The translations under genes and the position numbers were made by a program. Shown here piece after piece: positions 43,832 through 55,751 of a stretch of DNA of 64,000 nucleotides; position 1 is the first letter of the stretch, and the number at the start of each line of letters is the position of its first letter. Below the pieces are notes generated by a model. It had not been told where the DNA came from. It searched no databases and saw only the letters and a list, made by a program, of their open reading frames with translations. This DNA comes from Medicago truncatula (taxonomy: Eukaryota; Streptophyta; Magnoliopsida; Fabales; Fabaceae), in contig NC_053046.1 in assembly GCF_003473485.1 (NCBI RefSeq), positions 43,609,832-43,673,831 on the forward strand. The letters are read 5' to 3'.

Positions 43832-45651
43832 TTGCTTGTTTTGTAGTTTGCTTGATTATTATATATTTCAGTATATCAATTATTTATGTTCACTATAGTC
43901 TTTTTATTCGAATGTTTATACCTCCATTCGACATGTCGTAATTCTATCATTAAAAATCTTAGATGATTTTTTTACTGGAAGAAATCTTTGATGAACTAAA
44001 TAATTATAAGATGCCTAATATTATTCTTATTTAACTTGATATTATAGTATATTAGGCGGAGGGGCTATTTTTTTTCCTATCAATCTTCAAAGTCAAAGGC
44101 ATGTGATTCAGCAAACTTGATAGCTTCTACAAATGCAAAAGTTGTATAACTTTTCGTATTTTAATCTAACTATGAATAAAAAAAAATAATCTACTCAATT
44201 TGATAATCCCAACCAACCCAGTTTTTTTTTCAAGTGCAAGTTATCCTATTTTGAATTGATTTTACATAGTAAACTGTAGCTACCCATGTACTTATTTAAA
44301 TTGGGCTAAGACAAACAAACCAAATCATCCAAAAAATAATAATAAACAAATAAATTATACAAAAACACTTAATAAGAATTTTGCTCCTCTAAAATGAATA
44401 ATTCATTTAGATAATAAAATGAGTAATATCAATCAATTTTTTTTGATAAGGTCAAAAGAAAGGTTGGGCATCCGGGAGAATCTGCAGCATCCTAATTAGG
44501 TTGGCATCCCACAGAAAGCCCCATCCTCTACCGCCTTTCCAATACGTAATATTATTAAAAAAAAAAAAAATTACAAAAGAGAGGAGACTATGCCAAAACC
44601 CTCAAAATGAAGAAAAAAGACAAATAAAAGGAAAAGAAAAAGTTGTGAAAATCTATAGTTTGATAGCTCATTTATGTCTCGTACAAAATCTACCAACAAC
44701 GTAGAAGGCAAAATAGTGAACCAAGTAGAGTCATCTATGTCATGTCCCTCTGCAAGCCTATTCCAGAACCAAACCTTGAAAAAATCTTAGGTTCCGCAAT
44801 AAATATCAATAACGGATAACAGATAAAAAAATATATATTATAAATACATTATAATAAATCATGAATGTGTTAAAATAAAAGCACCTATTAACTTCATACT
44901 TTACTCACTTTATAATATCAAAATATCAAAATCTCTTCCATACACCTACTATTATTTCCATTTACACTTGATTAGATGTTGAAATAACAAGACAAATGCA
45001 TGGGAAATGATAGCAACTGAAGTGTTCACCAACGATGCTCATTCAACCCAATAAAAATAAAAACAATAAAAAATGTTTTTGGAACAAAATCCGACATTAA
45101 CACGGTATGTATATACAGTTCCGACTTTTATAGTATTCATTTTCATTATTCGATTTCAACATCACTCACAACCGAATTGTATTTTAAACTGTCTCAGATA
45201 TCATGTCCAATTTTTGCGTATCTAAATAAAATAACACATTTCATAAAAAAAAAAAATAGTAATAAATAAATAAATAAATTATCTACACTCCATATTTGTA
45301 CCTCAAATAAAAGAACGGTGCAAATCTCAAAATGGGTTGAAAAAATCAAAACCCCTTTGATTGAGTGATGAGTCTCCCAACCTATTGCATTCCACTTGCA
45401 CTTGTACATCAATCACACAATGTTCCTTGTCCTTTATCAAACGACAAATTTCACATGAAATATCATATATTAAACGACAAACTTTTAAACCATATAATAA
45501 AAAATAAAAAATAAAAAATATTAAATATCTTACTCTATGGTCCATAATTACAAGATCACAATTCACATATACTCTTATTCTGAACCACACACAAAAACAC
45601 ACATAACAGAAACCTTAACAAAGTAACACAAACATAGATACAATTATTACA
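43832..45651. other. intergenic and AGPase promoter region
   Basis: AT-rich. At 44450-44790 the minus strand has weak protein-like readings (for example KVWFWNRLAEGHDIDDSTWF) beside an A-run, possibly a LINE or gene fragment; not resolved. The last 100 bases (45550-45651) are A/C-rich 5'UTR leading to the AGPase ATG. Confidence 0.4.
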
Positions 45652-48600
45652 ATGGCTTCTATGGCTACTACAGGTGTTATCAAAGTACCACGTTGTTCTT
45701 CTTCATCATCAAATATAAGAAACAAAGCCATTCAAAGAAGTCTTTCATTCTCATCATCACAACTCTCTGGAGACAAGATTGTTACAGTTTCTGGTGGTGC
45801 AGGAAGAGGAAGGTGCATCCGGAAGCATGTGATCGTCACTCCTAAGGCTGTTTCTGATTCACAGAATTCTCAGACTTGCCTTGATCCTGACGCTAGCAGA
45901 GTGAGTTTATATCTTTTGCTTTTGGTTGTTTTTCTTCCTTTTTTAGAGCTAAGAGCTGAATGAAAAGTAGTTAAAATTGTTAATTTTCTATCACATATGA
46001 GTGTATGTCAAATCATATGTTAGTGTTCGTGTCGGTGTGTTAGTGTTCGTGTTGTGTCCAGTATCCGTGCTTCATAGCTATAATGTAATTGTTATCAGAA
46101 GAAAATAATTTTTGGTTTCTCTTGTAGATTGAATTGAAATATGTGAAAATTTTAATTTTAGATTAAAGTAGAATGTTTTGTTTTATTTTATTTTTGTGAC
46201 TGAAGTGTAATGAAAATGTGATTATTCATTCAGAGTGTACTTGGCATTATACTTGGAGGTGGTGCTGGTACTCGTCTATATCCACTCACCAAGAAGAGAG
46301 CAAAACCAGCTGTTCCTCTTGGAGCTAACTATAGACTCATTGATATACCTGTTAGCAACTGCTTAAACAGCAACATATCTAAGATCTATGTTCTTACTCA
46401 ATTCAATTCTGCGTCCCTCAATCGACATCTTTCTCGTGCTTATGCAAGCAACCTCGGTGGCTACAAAAATGAAGGTTTTGTTGAGGTTCTTGCTGCTCAG
46501 CAAAGTCCTGAGAATCCTAATTGGTTCCAGGTATAACTTTGCCTTAACTATGTTTTCAATTAGCTTTCCTCTTTATATTTTTTGTTTTTAATCGGTTTTA
46601 TAATTGTGTTATGCTCATCTTGAACTACGTTTTACTTTGGAAAGTTAGTAATTTACTAGTATAATGTGTCTCAGATTTTTTTATCGAGATTAGTCGACTA
46701 TAGTTGGTAAAGGCCTACCACTGAATGGAGATCAGACGATTTGTTTTTACTTTTAAAATCTGATTCTCAATACAAGTAAAAATCATAACCATGTGATCTT
46801 CAATGTACGACCACGACTGCATTTGCAATAACTTTTAATTCCCCCGAGTGTTTGGCATTATCTGACGGCCTTTATCGTCCCTTGAAGTGATATTTCCAAA
46901 AATTTGATGTGGTCATTGCAGGGTACTGCAGATGCTGTGAGGCAATATTTATGGCTTTTTGAAGAGCATAATGTTTTGGAGTACTTAATTCTGGCCGGTG
47001 ACCATTTGTATCGAATGGATTACGAGAAATTTATCCAAGCACACAGGGAAACAGATGCTGATATCACTGTGGCTGCATTGCCAATGGACGAAAAGCGTGC
47101 AACTGCTTTCGGTCTGATGAAGATCGATGAAGAGGGGCGTATAATTGAATTTTCAGAAAAGCCAAAAGGAGACCAGTTGCAAGCTATGAAGGTGAGTCCA
47201 TAATTCTTACCTAAACAAATGCTTCAGAAGTTACAATAATATTTATTCTCTATTATTAGGTCGATACTACCATTTTGGGTCTTGATGATGAAAGAGCAAA
47301 GGAAATGCCTTTTATTGCTAGCATGGGTATATATGTTATCAGCAAAAATGTGATGTTAGACCTGCTTCGCGACCAATTTCCTGGTGCAAATGACTTTGGG
47401 AGTGAAGTGATTCCTGGTGCTACTTCCATTGGAAAGAGAGTATGTGTTCTTTCTAGTTGTTCAATTTCAAGAAACTTTGACTTTTTTCTAAAACCTCATT
47501 ACGATAAAGGTCAATGCTTATATTTGGAGTTTCCAACTGTTGAACTTTATAATCTTGCTATAAAACATTCATAGCTTAAATCTCAGGATCTTGAGGTAGT
47601 TTTTGTGAAAAATTCACAGGTGCAAGCTTACTTATATGATGGCTACTGGGAAGACATTGGTACCATTGAGGCTTTCTATAATGCAAATCTCGGAATCACC
47701 AAAAAGCCTGTACCTGACTTCAGGTAAATAAATAGGCTATATGCCATATAATCATCATATTGTCATGTCAATGTACTCGATGAGAGCATCTTGGTCATGA
47801 TGTTTATGGATATTAATTTCAGTTTCTATGATCGTTCATCTCCAATTTACACCCAACCGCGATATTTGCCTCCATCAAAGATGCTTGATGCAGATATTAC
47901 TGATAGTGTTATCGGAGAAGGATGTGTGATTAAGGTAAATTGTTTCCGAATTTGTTCAAAGAAGGAGATTTATACTTTTCTTGACAATGATGTCAAATAT
48001 AATTAGATGAATTTAATTGGGAGAAACGTGCATTTTTTTCGGTTCCCTAGAACTGCAAAATCTTCCATTCTGTGGTCGGGCTGCGATCTTGCATATCAGA
48101 AGGTGCTATTATTGAAGACACTTTGTTGATGGGCGCAGATTATTATGAGGTAAAATGCGGTTCAAATTACTTGTTACTTGCGCTGATCATTATTATAGTT
48201 TGATTTAAGCAGTTGAAATGCTTAGATGCAGCGCAATTCATTCATTTGCTTGTGTAAGTTACAAGGGAATAATCCTAACTGCAACATTGATTTTCTGATT
48301 TCCAGACAGAAGCTGATAAAAGTTTTTTGGCTGCTAAAGGCAGTGTACCAATTGGTATTGGCAGAAACTCCCATATCAAAAGAGCAATTGTTGACAAGAA
48401 TGCTAGAATTGGAGAAAATGTGAAGGTTATATAATATCATCCAACTATTTACACTTCCATTCCCTATTTTACTTTCTAATCCATCTTCTCATATTAATCT
48501 TGACAAGTAATTGGCTTTCTCCTATCATATACTCCCTCTGTTCCTAATCTTTGGTCCTTTTAGGTTTCGACGTAAAGCTTAAGAAACAATCAATTTAAAC

Positions 48601-49130
48601 ATAAACCAACTTACCTTTATTATTCACAATTTTTTCAAAATCTCATAATAATTCGCTAACTTTCTCTTTCATTATTTATATCAAATTAATTACTCATCTA
48701 TATATTTTCAATGTACGACACCAAGTAGACATGAAATTCATTTTATGTATTTTTTTTGGGTTGTAACTTGTAAAGGTATAAAGGGAAAATAATTTTCTAA
48801 ACAAACCAAAGATCTGAGACATAGAGAGTAATAATTGTAGTAGACATGGATGTTGAAGAGTCTTGAAGAAAGATTCTATTTATTTGTTTTCTTCTCATAC
48901 TTCTTTTTGCGATGTTTTGTTGGCAATGTACTCAGTTTACTTAGTTTCCATTCATGTAAACATTTAACTAGATCGTAACTTTTAGAAATCTTACATATGG
49001 TTTCAATTCTCAGATAATTAACAGTGACAATGTTCAAGAAGCTGCAAGAGAAACAGAAGGCTATTTCATTAAAAGCGGGATCGTCACAATAATCAAGGAT
49101 GCGTTAATTCCTAGTGGAACTGTCATTTAG
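45652..49130 (+). CDS. APS1: ADP-glucose pyrophosphorylase small subunit, plastidic (515 aa, 9 coding exons)
   Basis: Coding exons: 45652-45900, 46234-46530, 46922-47191, 47260-47439, 47620-47723, 47823-47934, 48051-48149, 48306-48425 and 49014-49130; all joins are in phase. The enzyme makes ADP-glucose from glucose-1-phosphate and ATP in the plastid, the committed step of starch synthesis, as a tetramer with large subunits. Residues 1 to about 70 are a Ser-rich transit peptide. The mature start QTCLDPDAS carries Cys76, equivalent to the redox-switch cysteine of potato small subunit. Then come the nucleotide loop [20 protein letters not shown], the catalytic-Asp region [11 protein letters not shown], the G1P-binding FSEKPKG and the C-terminal left-handed helix ([14 protein letters not shown] to IPSGTVI). 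The Q-T-C start and the ending [11 protein letters not shown] identify the small, catalytic subunit. Exon 8 uses a weak donor (GTTATA). Confidence 0.97.
46015..46085. repeat. dispersed-repeat fragment in AGPase intron 1
   Basis: GTGTTCGTGTCGGTGTGTTA and GTATCCGTGCTTCATAG match, inverted, the repeat at 51705-51880 (GAAGCACGGACACGGACACC). Both carry stacked CACGGACAC-type phrases. Confidence 0.6.
48532..48828. mobile_element. Stowaway MITE (Tc1/mariner), 297 bp, in AGPase intron 8
   Basis: Left end CTCCCTCTGTTCCTAATCTT; right end read inward CTCTCTATGTCTCAGATCTT. Flanked by TA on both sides (48530-48531 and 48829-48830). CTCCCTC(T/C)GTTCC and a TA duplication are the Stowaway hallmarks. It is non-coding and lies within the 588-bp last intron. 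Confidence 0.85.
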
Positions 49131-49627
49131 AAGATCAATGCACGCCACGATTTTGTATAAACTACACTTGGAGCTTAAACAAAATCATGCTACCACTGTG
49201 ATTTTGTCAAATCTAACGCGAAGGGTTTAAACTTTTGTTTCCTAATGTTGAGTGAGACTTTGGAGTTCATCATTAATGGTGAAGGGTTTGAACGGTTATG
49301 CTTCCACGTCTAAGATAGGCTTTCATCTCTATGCTTTATGAGCTATTTATTTTTTGGCTAGCTGCTTGTAAATAATAGATGAAGAGAGGACCTTCTTTTG
49401 AATAATCAAGTTTTATTTGTTGCTGTAAAATTCGTTAATCAACTGAATAATAGTTACATTATTCTGTATTGTCGGTTAAAATTGACAACTTGACAAAAAT
49501 TTAATACGCCAAAGATGTTCATTTTCAATCAATCATTATACAAGTTATACTTCCATCTACACATGTATGTGGTTCAAAATTGGAAGAAAAATATAATGAT
49601 ATTGTAATGTAAAATGTACTGACAAAA

Positions 49628-51219
49628 TCAGCTCTTGAATCTGATGCTTCGACTGATATTTGCGTTAATTCCCGAGGATTCCCCGCCATAAGGTGAGAAT
49701 GATATTTTGATACTCTGAACCTGTCCCTTGTGATTCTTAACAGATTTTTGATGCTTGAGCTGCACATTGATTTAACCAGAGAATGCGAAATAGTAAACAC
49801 GAAAAGCAATGGTTGAACATTTAAATTTGAGGAGTCTGTTAACTACAAGGAGTAAGTGAAAGTACCTTGTAATTCTTTCTAGGATTCTTTTTCGACTTGT
49901 TGCGACTTCGAGTTAGTCCTCTGTTCTTTAACATCTGCAGCACATTGGTGACCAAGTTAAGACTTTAGTATTTCCAGAAACATATAAACAATTAGAGTGA
50001 AAACAAGAGAGATCAAGTAAGAGAACCTGAGAAGTGATATGGCGCTTTCCGTCCACAGTCTCCTCAGGCAAAGAGGGGACAGATGATTTCCTGCAAAAGC
50101 AAATGAATCTTTATTTTCATTTCGAAAAAGATAGGAAAATAAAAAATATTCAAGCCAAAAGAGCTCCAAAACTTCACCTTAAATCGGTCGAATAGGTCTC
50201 AGCTTTCGCAGCACGTTTTGTAGGTCGCAATTTTTTTGCTTGTTCGCAAGCATCGTTATCCTCATTGTTGTTATCCTCTGTCTTAATTCCAGTACCAGCT
50301 AACACCCATTTCTCGTATTTTTTCCTTCGTTCACCAAAATCATCTCTCTTAGGCTCATCATCTCCAGACACCACCTTAGCTCAAAAGGGGATCAGTCAGA
50401 TGTTTCACAAAACAGGCGTTACAAAAATGAAAACAATGGAAAGAGTTCGTCTGAGATCGTGAATAGCATGGTGGCTGATAGTTTTGTACGTTGCATACGA
50501 ACTAAACTGAATATAGAAATAGTTCGGGGGATAGTTCAGCGATCAGCCTTAAAGTTTGTAGGAAGCACTACAGATAACATGTATCTATCAATAAAATCTT
50601 AATTTTAGTACCTTTAGTTTCTTCTTGTTAGCCTTAATAAACTGTGAAACTTTACATGAGACAGAACCATTATACAGTCCAGTAGGCATCTTAACATCCA
50701 CAACAGCATCGTCATCAAAATCATCATATGTTGCAAACTGGCTGTGAAAAATTTGTAAATTGCCAGTAAGCTCTCAAACGTTGTAAACAAGTAAGATAGA
50801 AGATACGACTATATCACCAAATTAGTCTCTGATTTTGTCGGACACTCTCAAATATGTCAAAAAAGTTCTCTCAACTCTATTAAGTTGTTAAGTTGATCCC
50901 TTATACTTAACTACTTACTATCAATCTGGTCCGTATATAACAACTTATTATCAATTTACTCCCTAACATTACCATCAAATTTGACCTATGGTTTGGTGAA
51001 AATAAACAAGAGTAAAGACATACCCATTAGTTGGTGTAAAACGCTTAAGAGAATTACTGGGCTTAGGAGCAATGTGACTGTAAAAGCCCTGCAAACCAAT
51101 GTGATGATCCTTCAGCCATGTTAACGTGGTTCAACAAGTAAAATCAAAATCAAAATCAAAATCAAAGATTGAGATGTATAATTAACCTGAAAACGATTCA
51201 CTCCTCTCCTCCGCATCAT
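49628..51219 (-). CDS. Sas10/Utp3 C-terminal-domain protein, short form (229 aa, 7 coding exons)
   Basis: Minus-strand exons in order: 51187-51219, 51024-51088, 50612-50741, 50178-50374, 50027-50090, 49866-49934 and 49628-49759; all joins are in phase and the stop is TGA. Sas10/Utp3 (THALLO in Arabidopsis) is a nucleolar component of the small-subunit processome for pre-rRNA. The last 80 residues match the Sas10 C-terminal domain: NRGLTRSRNKSKKNPRKNYK, KSVKNHKGQVQSIK, YGGESSGI and the ending SRSIRFKS. The middle is acidic then basic (FATYDDFDDDAVVDVK, KRDDFGERRKKYEKWVLAG). Full-length Sas10 proteins exceed 600 residues and carry an N-terminal Sas10/C1D domain. That domain is absent and the start MMRRRGVNRF fits a complete short protein. 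It could be a truncated paralogue or a distinct short family member. Confidence 0.87.
50810..51000. repeat. dispersed-repeat fragment in an intron of the Sas10-like gene
   Basis: Contains serial phrases like AAATTAGTCTCTGATTTTGT and TTACTCCCTAACATTACCAT, the wording common in plant MITE or retroelement debris. The ends were not found. Confidence 0.35.
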
Positions 51220-51410
51220 ACTTAAACACCACTCTTTCAATGCTTTGCGGCGGTGGATTGTGAAACAATAAAGAAATAAAGTATTAGGTTAATTATGGGC
51301 TTGGGCCTAAAAATAAATTAAAAGTGTTAAAATAATTAAACTTGAGCTCCAAGTATTAGAGTGTGTATATATATTATTATTTATATATAGACAGACACAC
51401 ACACAAACTC
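51220..51410. promoter_or_regulatory. bidirectional promoter between the Sas10-like gene and SmD2
   Basis: The two genes start head to head. Within about 190 bp lie tandem site II motifs TGGGCT and TGGGCC at 51296-51307, and a TATATATA run (51382-51388) serving the SmD2 side. Site II elements (TGGGCC/T) bind TCP factors and mark plant growth and ribosome-biogenesis promoters. Shared control of an rRNA-processing protein and a spliceosomal core protein is plausible. Confidence 0.6.
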
Positions 51411-52721
51411 TACATAACACAGATCGGTGTTGGTGTTTGTTCCTTCCGAATTTTAGATTTCCGTTTGTCATCTGCTGCTGCTTTCAGGTAAATTGCTCCT
51501 CCCACTCTACCACTTGTCTTCTTCCGTTTGTTCGTGCTATTTTTTTTTCTTTCAATTGTCGCTGCTTTTATGTATTCATATTATTCCATTAACTAACTAC
51601 CTGATTATCGTGTCTCGTTGTTGTAGTCCTTTTAATATATCTATCTTTGAGTAAAGATCAAATTTGGTCTCTCGCAAATTTTCTTGATTCTCATTCCAAA
51701 GACCTATGAAGCACGGACACGGACACCGAACACGACACGGATAATGACACGCCGACACGGATAATAATTTGAGAAAATGACATATTTTAGTGTAATCATA
51801 GGTTTTTGTCGGTGCTTCATAGCCGAAGAATCAAATTAATCGGACACACCTAATCCGAGGAGTATCCATGCTTCATAGCCGAAGACAAATTATGACCCGT
51901 TTGGATTAGCTTAGCTTATTTTAAAACACTTATATAAAACAGTCTATGCAAATAAATAAGTTTACTTGTTATTTATAAAGGTAGTTTTTGAAAAGAAAAA
52001 TGAAAAAAATATATATATATATCTCAATCCAAATGGAACCTATGCTTTTGACTCATCATAAACTAGGTTTTGAACGGAACTCTCTCCTTTTATCTAGGTT
52101 TTGGACCAACTAAGCATGACAAGATTGACATGGGTAGAATATTTTTCCAATGGACTAATTTGTCCCTATATTAAATTATCCTAAATTAATTTGAATTTTG
52201 AATATTATATTTTGTCAGAACTAACTAAATCAGGTCGTGAAAAAAAGTTGTGAGGGACCAAATTGTTTGTATTTTTAGTATATGATATGATAGGATGATA
52301 TTTGTGCTCTTTGCAATTTATCCAAAAGTTTAGACTCCATTCCCTTTTTCTTTTCTTTTTATTGTTCCAGTTTATCTACTCTTGTCAGTTTCAACTTCAC
52401 TACAGGAATTTGGCATCTGCCTAGAAGTCTCCTTCAATAAAAGGAGGTATGTATTCTCTTATTAATTATTGTAACATGTGCCTTAAAACACAAGTTAATG
52501 GACTAGTTATAGAAATTTTTATGAAATTCATACATTCAAAGTTAAATTTTTTTTTTTTTTCCATCACACGATTTCTATTGGTAGATAACTTAACGCCTTC
52601 CTTAAAGGCACATGTTGGCATGACAGAAATCTATTGAAGTTATTATCATTACTAGTGCTATTTAATTTGCAGCTATCTAACATGTTTTGTTTTCTTTGCT
52701 TTGTTTTTTCTTCTCAAGCCA
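51411..52721 (+). other. SmD2 5'UTR exon(s) and introns, with repeats
   Basis: A leader exon probably ends at about 51487 (CTGCTTTCAG then GTAAATTG). A second UTR exon may lie at about 52406-52446, before GTATGTATTC. The intron holds a CACGGACAC-type repeat (51705-51880) and a small MITE-like stretch (about 51895-52040) with ends GACCCGTTTGGATTAGC and GGTTCCATTTGGATTGAG. UTR exons are inferred from splice signals only. Confidence 0.5.
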
Positions 52722-53445
52722 ATGGAAGATGTATGTTATTCATTCTTTAATGATCTTTTTTATTAATTTTTTGCATTACAATTGTTTCCTACTACATTAT
52801 TGTTGGATGGTTGTTTAATTCTTTATGTGAACTCTTACAGGCAGTGATAATGAACCAGGAAGAGGAATTCAACATTGGACCACTATCTGTGCTCTACATG
52901 AGTGTTAGAAATAATACACAGGTGTGTTTTTTTATATATTTATATGTTAAGTTTAGTGTTTGCCAATTATTTCCAAGCTAGACACTGTGATTTCATGTTA
53001 GACGCGCGTCTAATGCTATCCCACTGCAGAAACAAACAGAGGCATGTATATCACATATTGAAGTGTAGGTTCTTATGTAGGGTTCAAAACATTTGTGCAG
53101 GTACTGATAAATTGTCGGAACAACAAAAAGCTTCTAGGTCGTGTCATGGCTTTCGATAGGCACTGCAATATGGTTCTTGAAAATGTTAGGGAAATGTGGA
53201 CCGAGGTATGCATTGTTTTGTTTATTTGATTTTGTTTACTTGATTTTGCTGCATTGTTTTGTTTATTTGAATTTTCTTCTCTGCTTGCTTGTTACACAAG
53301 TTAAAATGTTTTGCTTGTGTTGTATCAGGTTCCAAAGACTGGTAAAGGAAAGAAAAAGGCTCAGCCAGTAAACAAAGATAGATTCATAAGCAAAATGTTT
53401 CTTCGTGGAGATTCTGTCATCATTGTTCTTAGGAACCCCAAATAA
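52722..53445 (+). CDS. small nuclear ribonucleoprotein Sm D2 (103 aa, 4 coding exons)
   Basis: Coding exons 52722-52730, 52841-52921, 53101-53205 and 53329-53445, all in phase. SmD2 is a member of the seven-protein Sm ring that binds the Sm site of U1, U2, U4 and U5 snRNAs, in nucleus and cytoplasm. The Sm1 motif is visible in [20 protein letters not shown] and [19 protein letters not shown]. The D2-specific insert [16 protein letters not shown] follows, then the Sm2 motif [19 protein letters not shown]. The first coding exon is only nine bases (MED), chosen because it is the ATG in phase with a strong GTATGT donor. The N-terminus [14 protein letters not shown] is acidic as usual. Length and sequence are normal for plants. 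Confidence 0.96.
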
Positions 53446-54070
53446 ACTACTATCTCCATCATTCTTTCATAGTAATTGGCTCTTGTTTTTGCCTTTGTTA
53501 TCATGCATTCTTGTTCTTGATAATTAAAGCCTTCAAATTATATTGTTATGTGGAGAACATGATTAAATGATTTGTGGATCTCTTTTTCAATTATGCATGT
53601 ATTGACATGTACATTTAAGGAATGTATGTATGGAATAGTTCTAATTCTGTGAAGAGTATGCGTTGCTTTTTTATCCAATTTCAATTTTCTCTACCATAAA
53701 GTAAAGAGTATGCGTTGCTTTTTTATTCAATCTCAATTTTCTCTACCATAAGGTTTCTTTATCTTCAATTTTTTTTTATAAGAAAACCGTTATTATAATT
53801 GTAAAGATCTTATGTTCAATGATTCGAACATTGGTTTGACACGTCGTAGAAGATTAGTCCAAACAAAAAAAAATGAAGTTAATATATTGTTTATATTTTC
53901 ATTTTCCGTTTACTTGCAAAATGTTCATCTTCGTGCATATGTTTTTTTAAGCATAAAATTTAAAATCATAGGCATGGGAGTAAACTTTTTACAAGTAAAA
54001 ACATGAGAAAATAAGTCCACTTATCATATGTCGGATTTGAAGTTGACTATGTTACGTTGTGAACTTAACA
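53446..54070. other. SmD2 3' region and intergenic, with a 52-bp tandem duplication
   Basis: The 3'UTR of SmD2 probably occupies about the first 200 bases. Copies of a 52-bp unit beginning GAGTATGCGTTGCTTTTTTA lie at 53654-53705 and 53706-53757. Nothing else was seen. Confidence 0.6.
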
Positions 54071-54612
54071 CTTTCAATTAGACTAATACCTCAAAATAGT
54101 CCTTGAATTTTGAAAAATCGGCCAATTTCGTCCCTGAATTATTCGAAATATCAAAATAGTACATGAATTTACAAAATGTCAATCAAATTAGTCCCTCTGT
54201 TAAATTGGTCTGTTAACGGAGGTGACGTGTCACGTTAACCTCTGACAAAGCGTACCACGTCAGATGCCACGCAAGCAGGGACTAAATTGATGGATTTACA
54301 CAAAATTTCCAAGGACCAAATTGATGGATTTTCAGAAAATTCGCAACGGCTCTTTCCCATCTTTGTGAGTAACGGCTCTTTCTCCACTTCCTCATTTAAG
54401 GCTATTTCTTCCCCAAATATATAAATTTGGAACCTAATGTTATAATTCCTTACATATAAATTTGGAACCTAATGTTATAATTCCTTACATAGAGTTCAAA
54501 ATCCCCAAAATTTCTTCCCCAATTCAAAAAACTTAGAACCCTAATTTTTTTTGATTAAATTCGAAATTCATAAATCAAGTGCTCTGCCTTGTAGATTCAG
54601 TGTTTAGAATTG

Positions 54613-55131
54613 ATGGGTGGTGCGCGAATGGGCAAAAACAACTACAACAACCGTTATTCATCTTCAAGCTCTATGTACAATGATGATGTGAGAGAGCTTC
54701 AATGTTGGTGTCCTAGAATTTGTGTTGTAAGAAGAGCAAACACTGTCAATAACCCAGGAAGGCTTTTCTATGCTTGCCCTCTGCATAAGGTTTGTTTAAC
54801 AATGGTTATTTGATGTATGAATGTTTTGTTTAAATTATACTGATTTTGTCTTTTGATTGTATAGGATGATTGTGAAAACTGTAATATTTTTGTGTGGGTT
54901 GATGAAGCTGAAGAATTAGGCTATTTTAAAAACAATGATGCTGGTCATGGAAGAAATGCAAGGTTGATCGAGAAGCCAAATGATAGGGGCAGAGAAGAGG
55001 TTTGGAGGGCAAGGTTGATGGATAAAGTTGATTGTCTAGGAAGTGAGCTTAGGTTGATTAAGTTATTGATAGGAGTATTTTGTTTGATTGAGTTGTTTAA
55101 AATGCTATTGTATTGTGCCAAGTCCATGTAA
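54613..55131 (+). CDS. GRF-type zinc-finger protein with C-terminal hydrophobic segment (147 aa, 2 exons)
   Basis: Exons 54613-54789 and 54865-55131, joined in phase, with the stop at 55129-55131. The GRF zinc finger (residues about 30-72) shows CWCPRICVVRRANTVNNPGR, LFYACPLHKDDC and CNIFVWVDE, the usual CxC, NPGR.F..C and C..F.W.D pattern. A charged, coiled-coil-like stretch (RGREEVWRARLMDKVDCLG) and a hydrophobic tail (LLIGVFCLIELFKMLLYCAK, probably membrane-anchoring) follow. GRF fingers bind single-stranded nucleic acid in proteins such as topoisomerase 3-alpha, NEIL3 and APE2; small plant GRF proteins of this layout have no settled role. It lies entirely inside a Mutator-type element, beside a transposase remnant, so it may be an element-borne accessory gene rather than a host gene. 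Confidence 0.82.
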
Positions 55132-55487
55132 TGTTGTAATGAAAAAAGGTTGTCAATGAATGAATCAAACCTTTCTGTCAAAAATATTCAATCACATTGG
55201 TCCTTGAATTATATTCATATCCATCATTTCGATCCTTAAATTAGTAAAAAAAACATCAAATTGGTCCTTGAATTATCATAACAGAAATCAATTTGATCCT
55301 TTGGACATACATTTGCTGAACAAAGAAAAAATAAAAGACAAACACTTTGATTATAAAAAGACAAACATTTGCATTATATCATAAGTCAATATTCGAGTTA
55401 ATAAGTCATTACATAGCCAAAAAAACAACAGTACATAGCCAAAAAAACATTAATTAAACTAGTCCAAAAGCATAATTAAAACATGCA

Positions 55488-55751
55488 TCACTGTTTTCGA
55501 AATCCTGGAGTTGGGATAAACTCCATGTACTGCGGTTGAGTAGAAGCGGATGGCCCGTAAATTGGATTTGGAACTCTAACAACATCCTCTTGTTGCACCT
55601 CAGTAGCAACATTCTCAACAACCGTTTCCACACTTGCCATACTTTGTACTTGTTCTTCAGGCTCAGTGTCAATCCAATTCTTTGGTCTCCTAGCCACACC
55701 TTGCTTTGCACAACTTCTTGAGTTATGTCCCATCAATCCACATCTTCCCGC
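55488..55751 (-). pseudogene. C-terminal remnant of a MuDR-like transposase
   Basis: An exon-like block after a TTTTAG acceptor at 55752 reads RCGLMGHNSRSCAKQG, fitting the C-x4-H-x4-C part of the zinc knuckle at the end of many MuDR/MULE transposases. An acidic, low-complexity tail ends PTPGFRKQ. No upstream transposase or SWIM region was found between here and the right terminus, so the gene is deleted for its catalytic part. Confidence 0.6.

Noticed and set aside
44450-44790. Possible gene or LINE fragment on the minus strand
   Set aside because: Short readings such as KVWFWNRLAEGHDIDDSTWF look protein-like but could not be linked to a family or to each other.
51895-52040. Possible complete Tourist-like MITE in the SmD2 5' intron
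   Set aside because: The ends are only partly inverted (GACCCGTTTGGATT / GGTTCCATTTGGATT) and the flanking TAT match is too short to trust, so it is mentioned only inside another entry.
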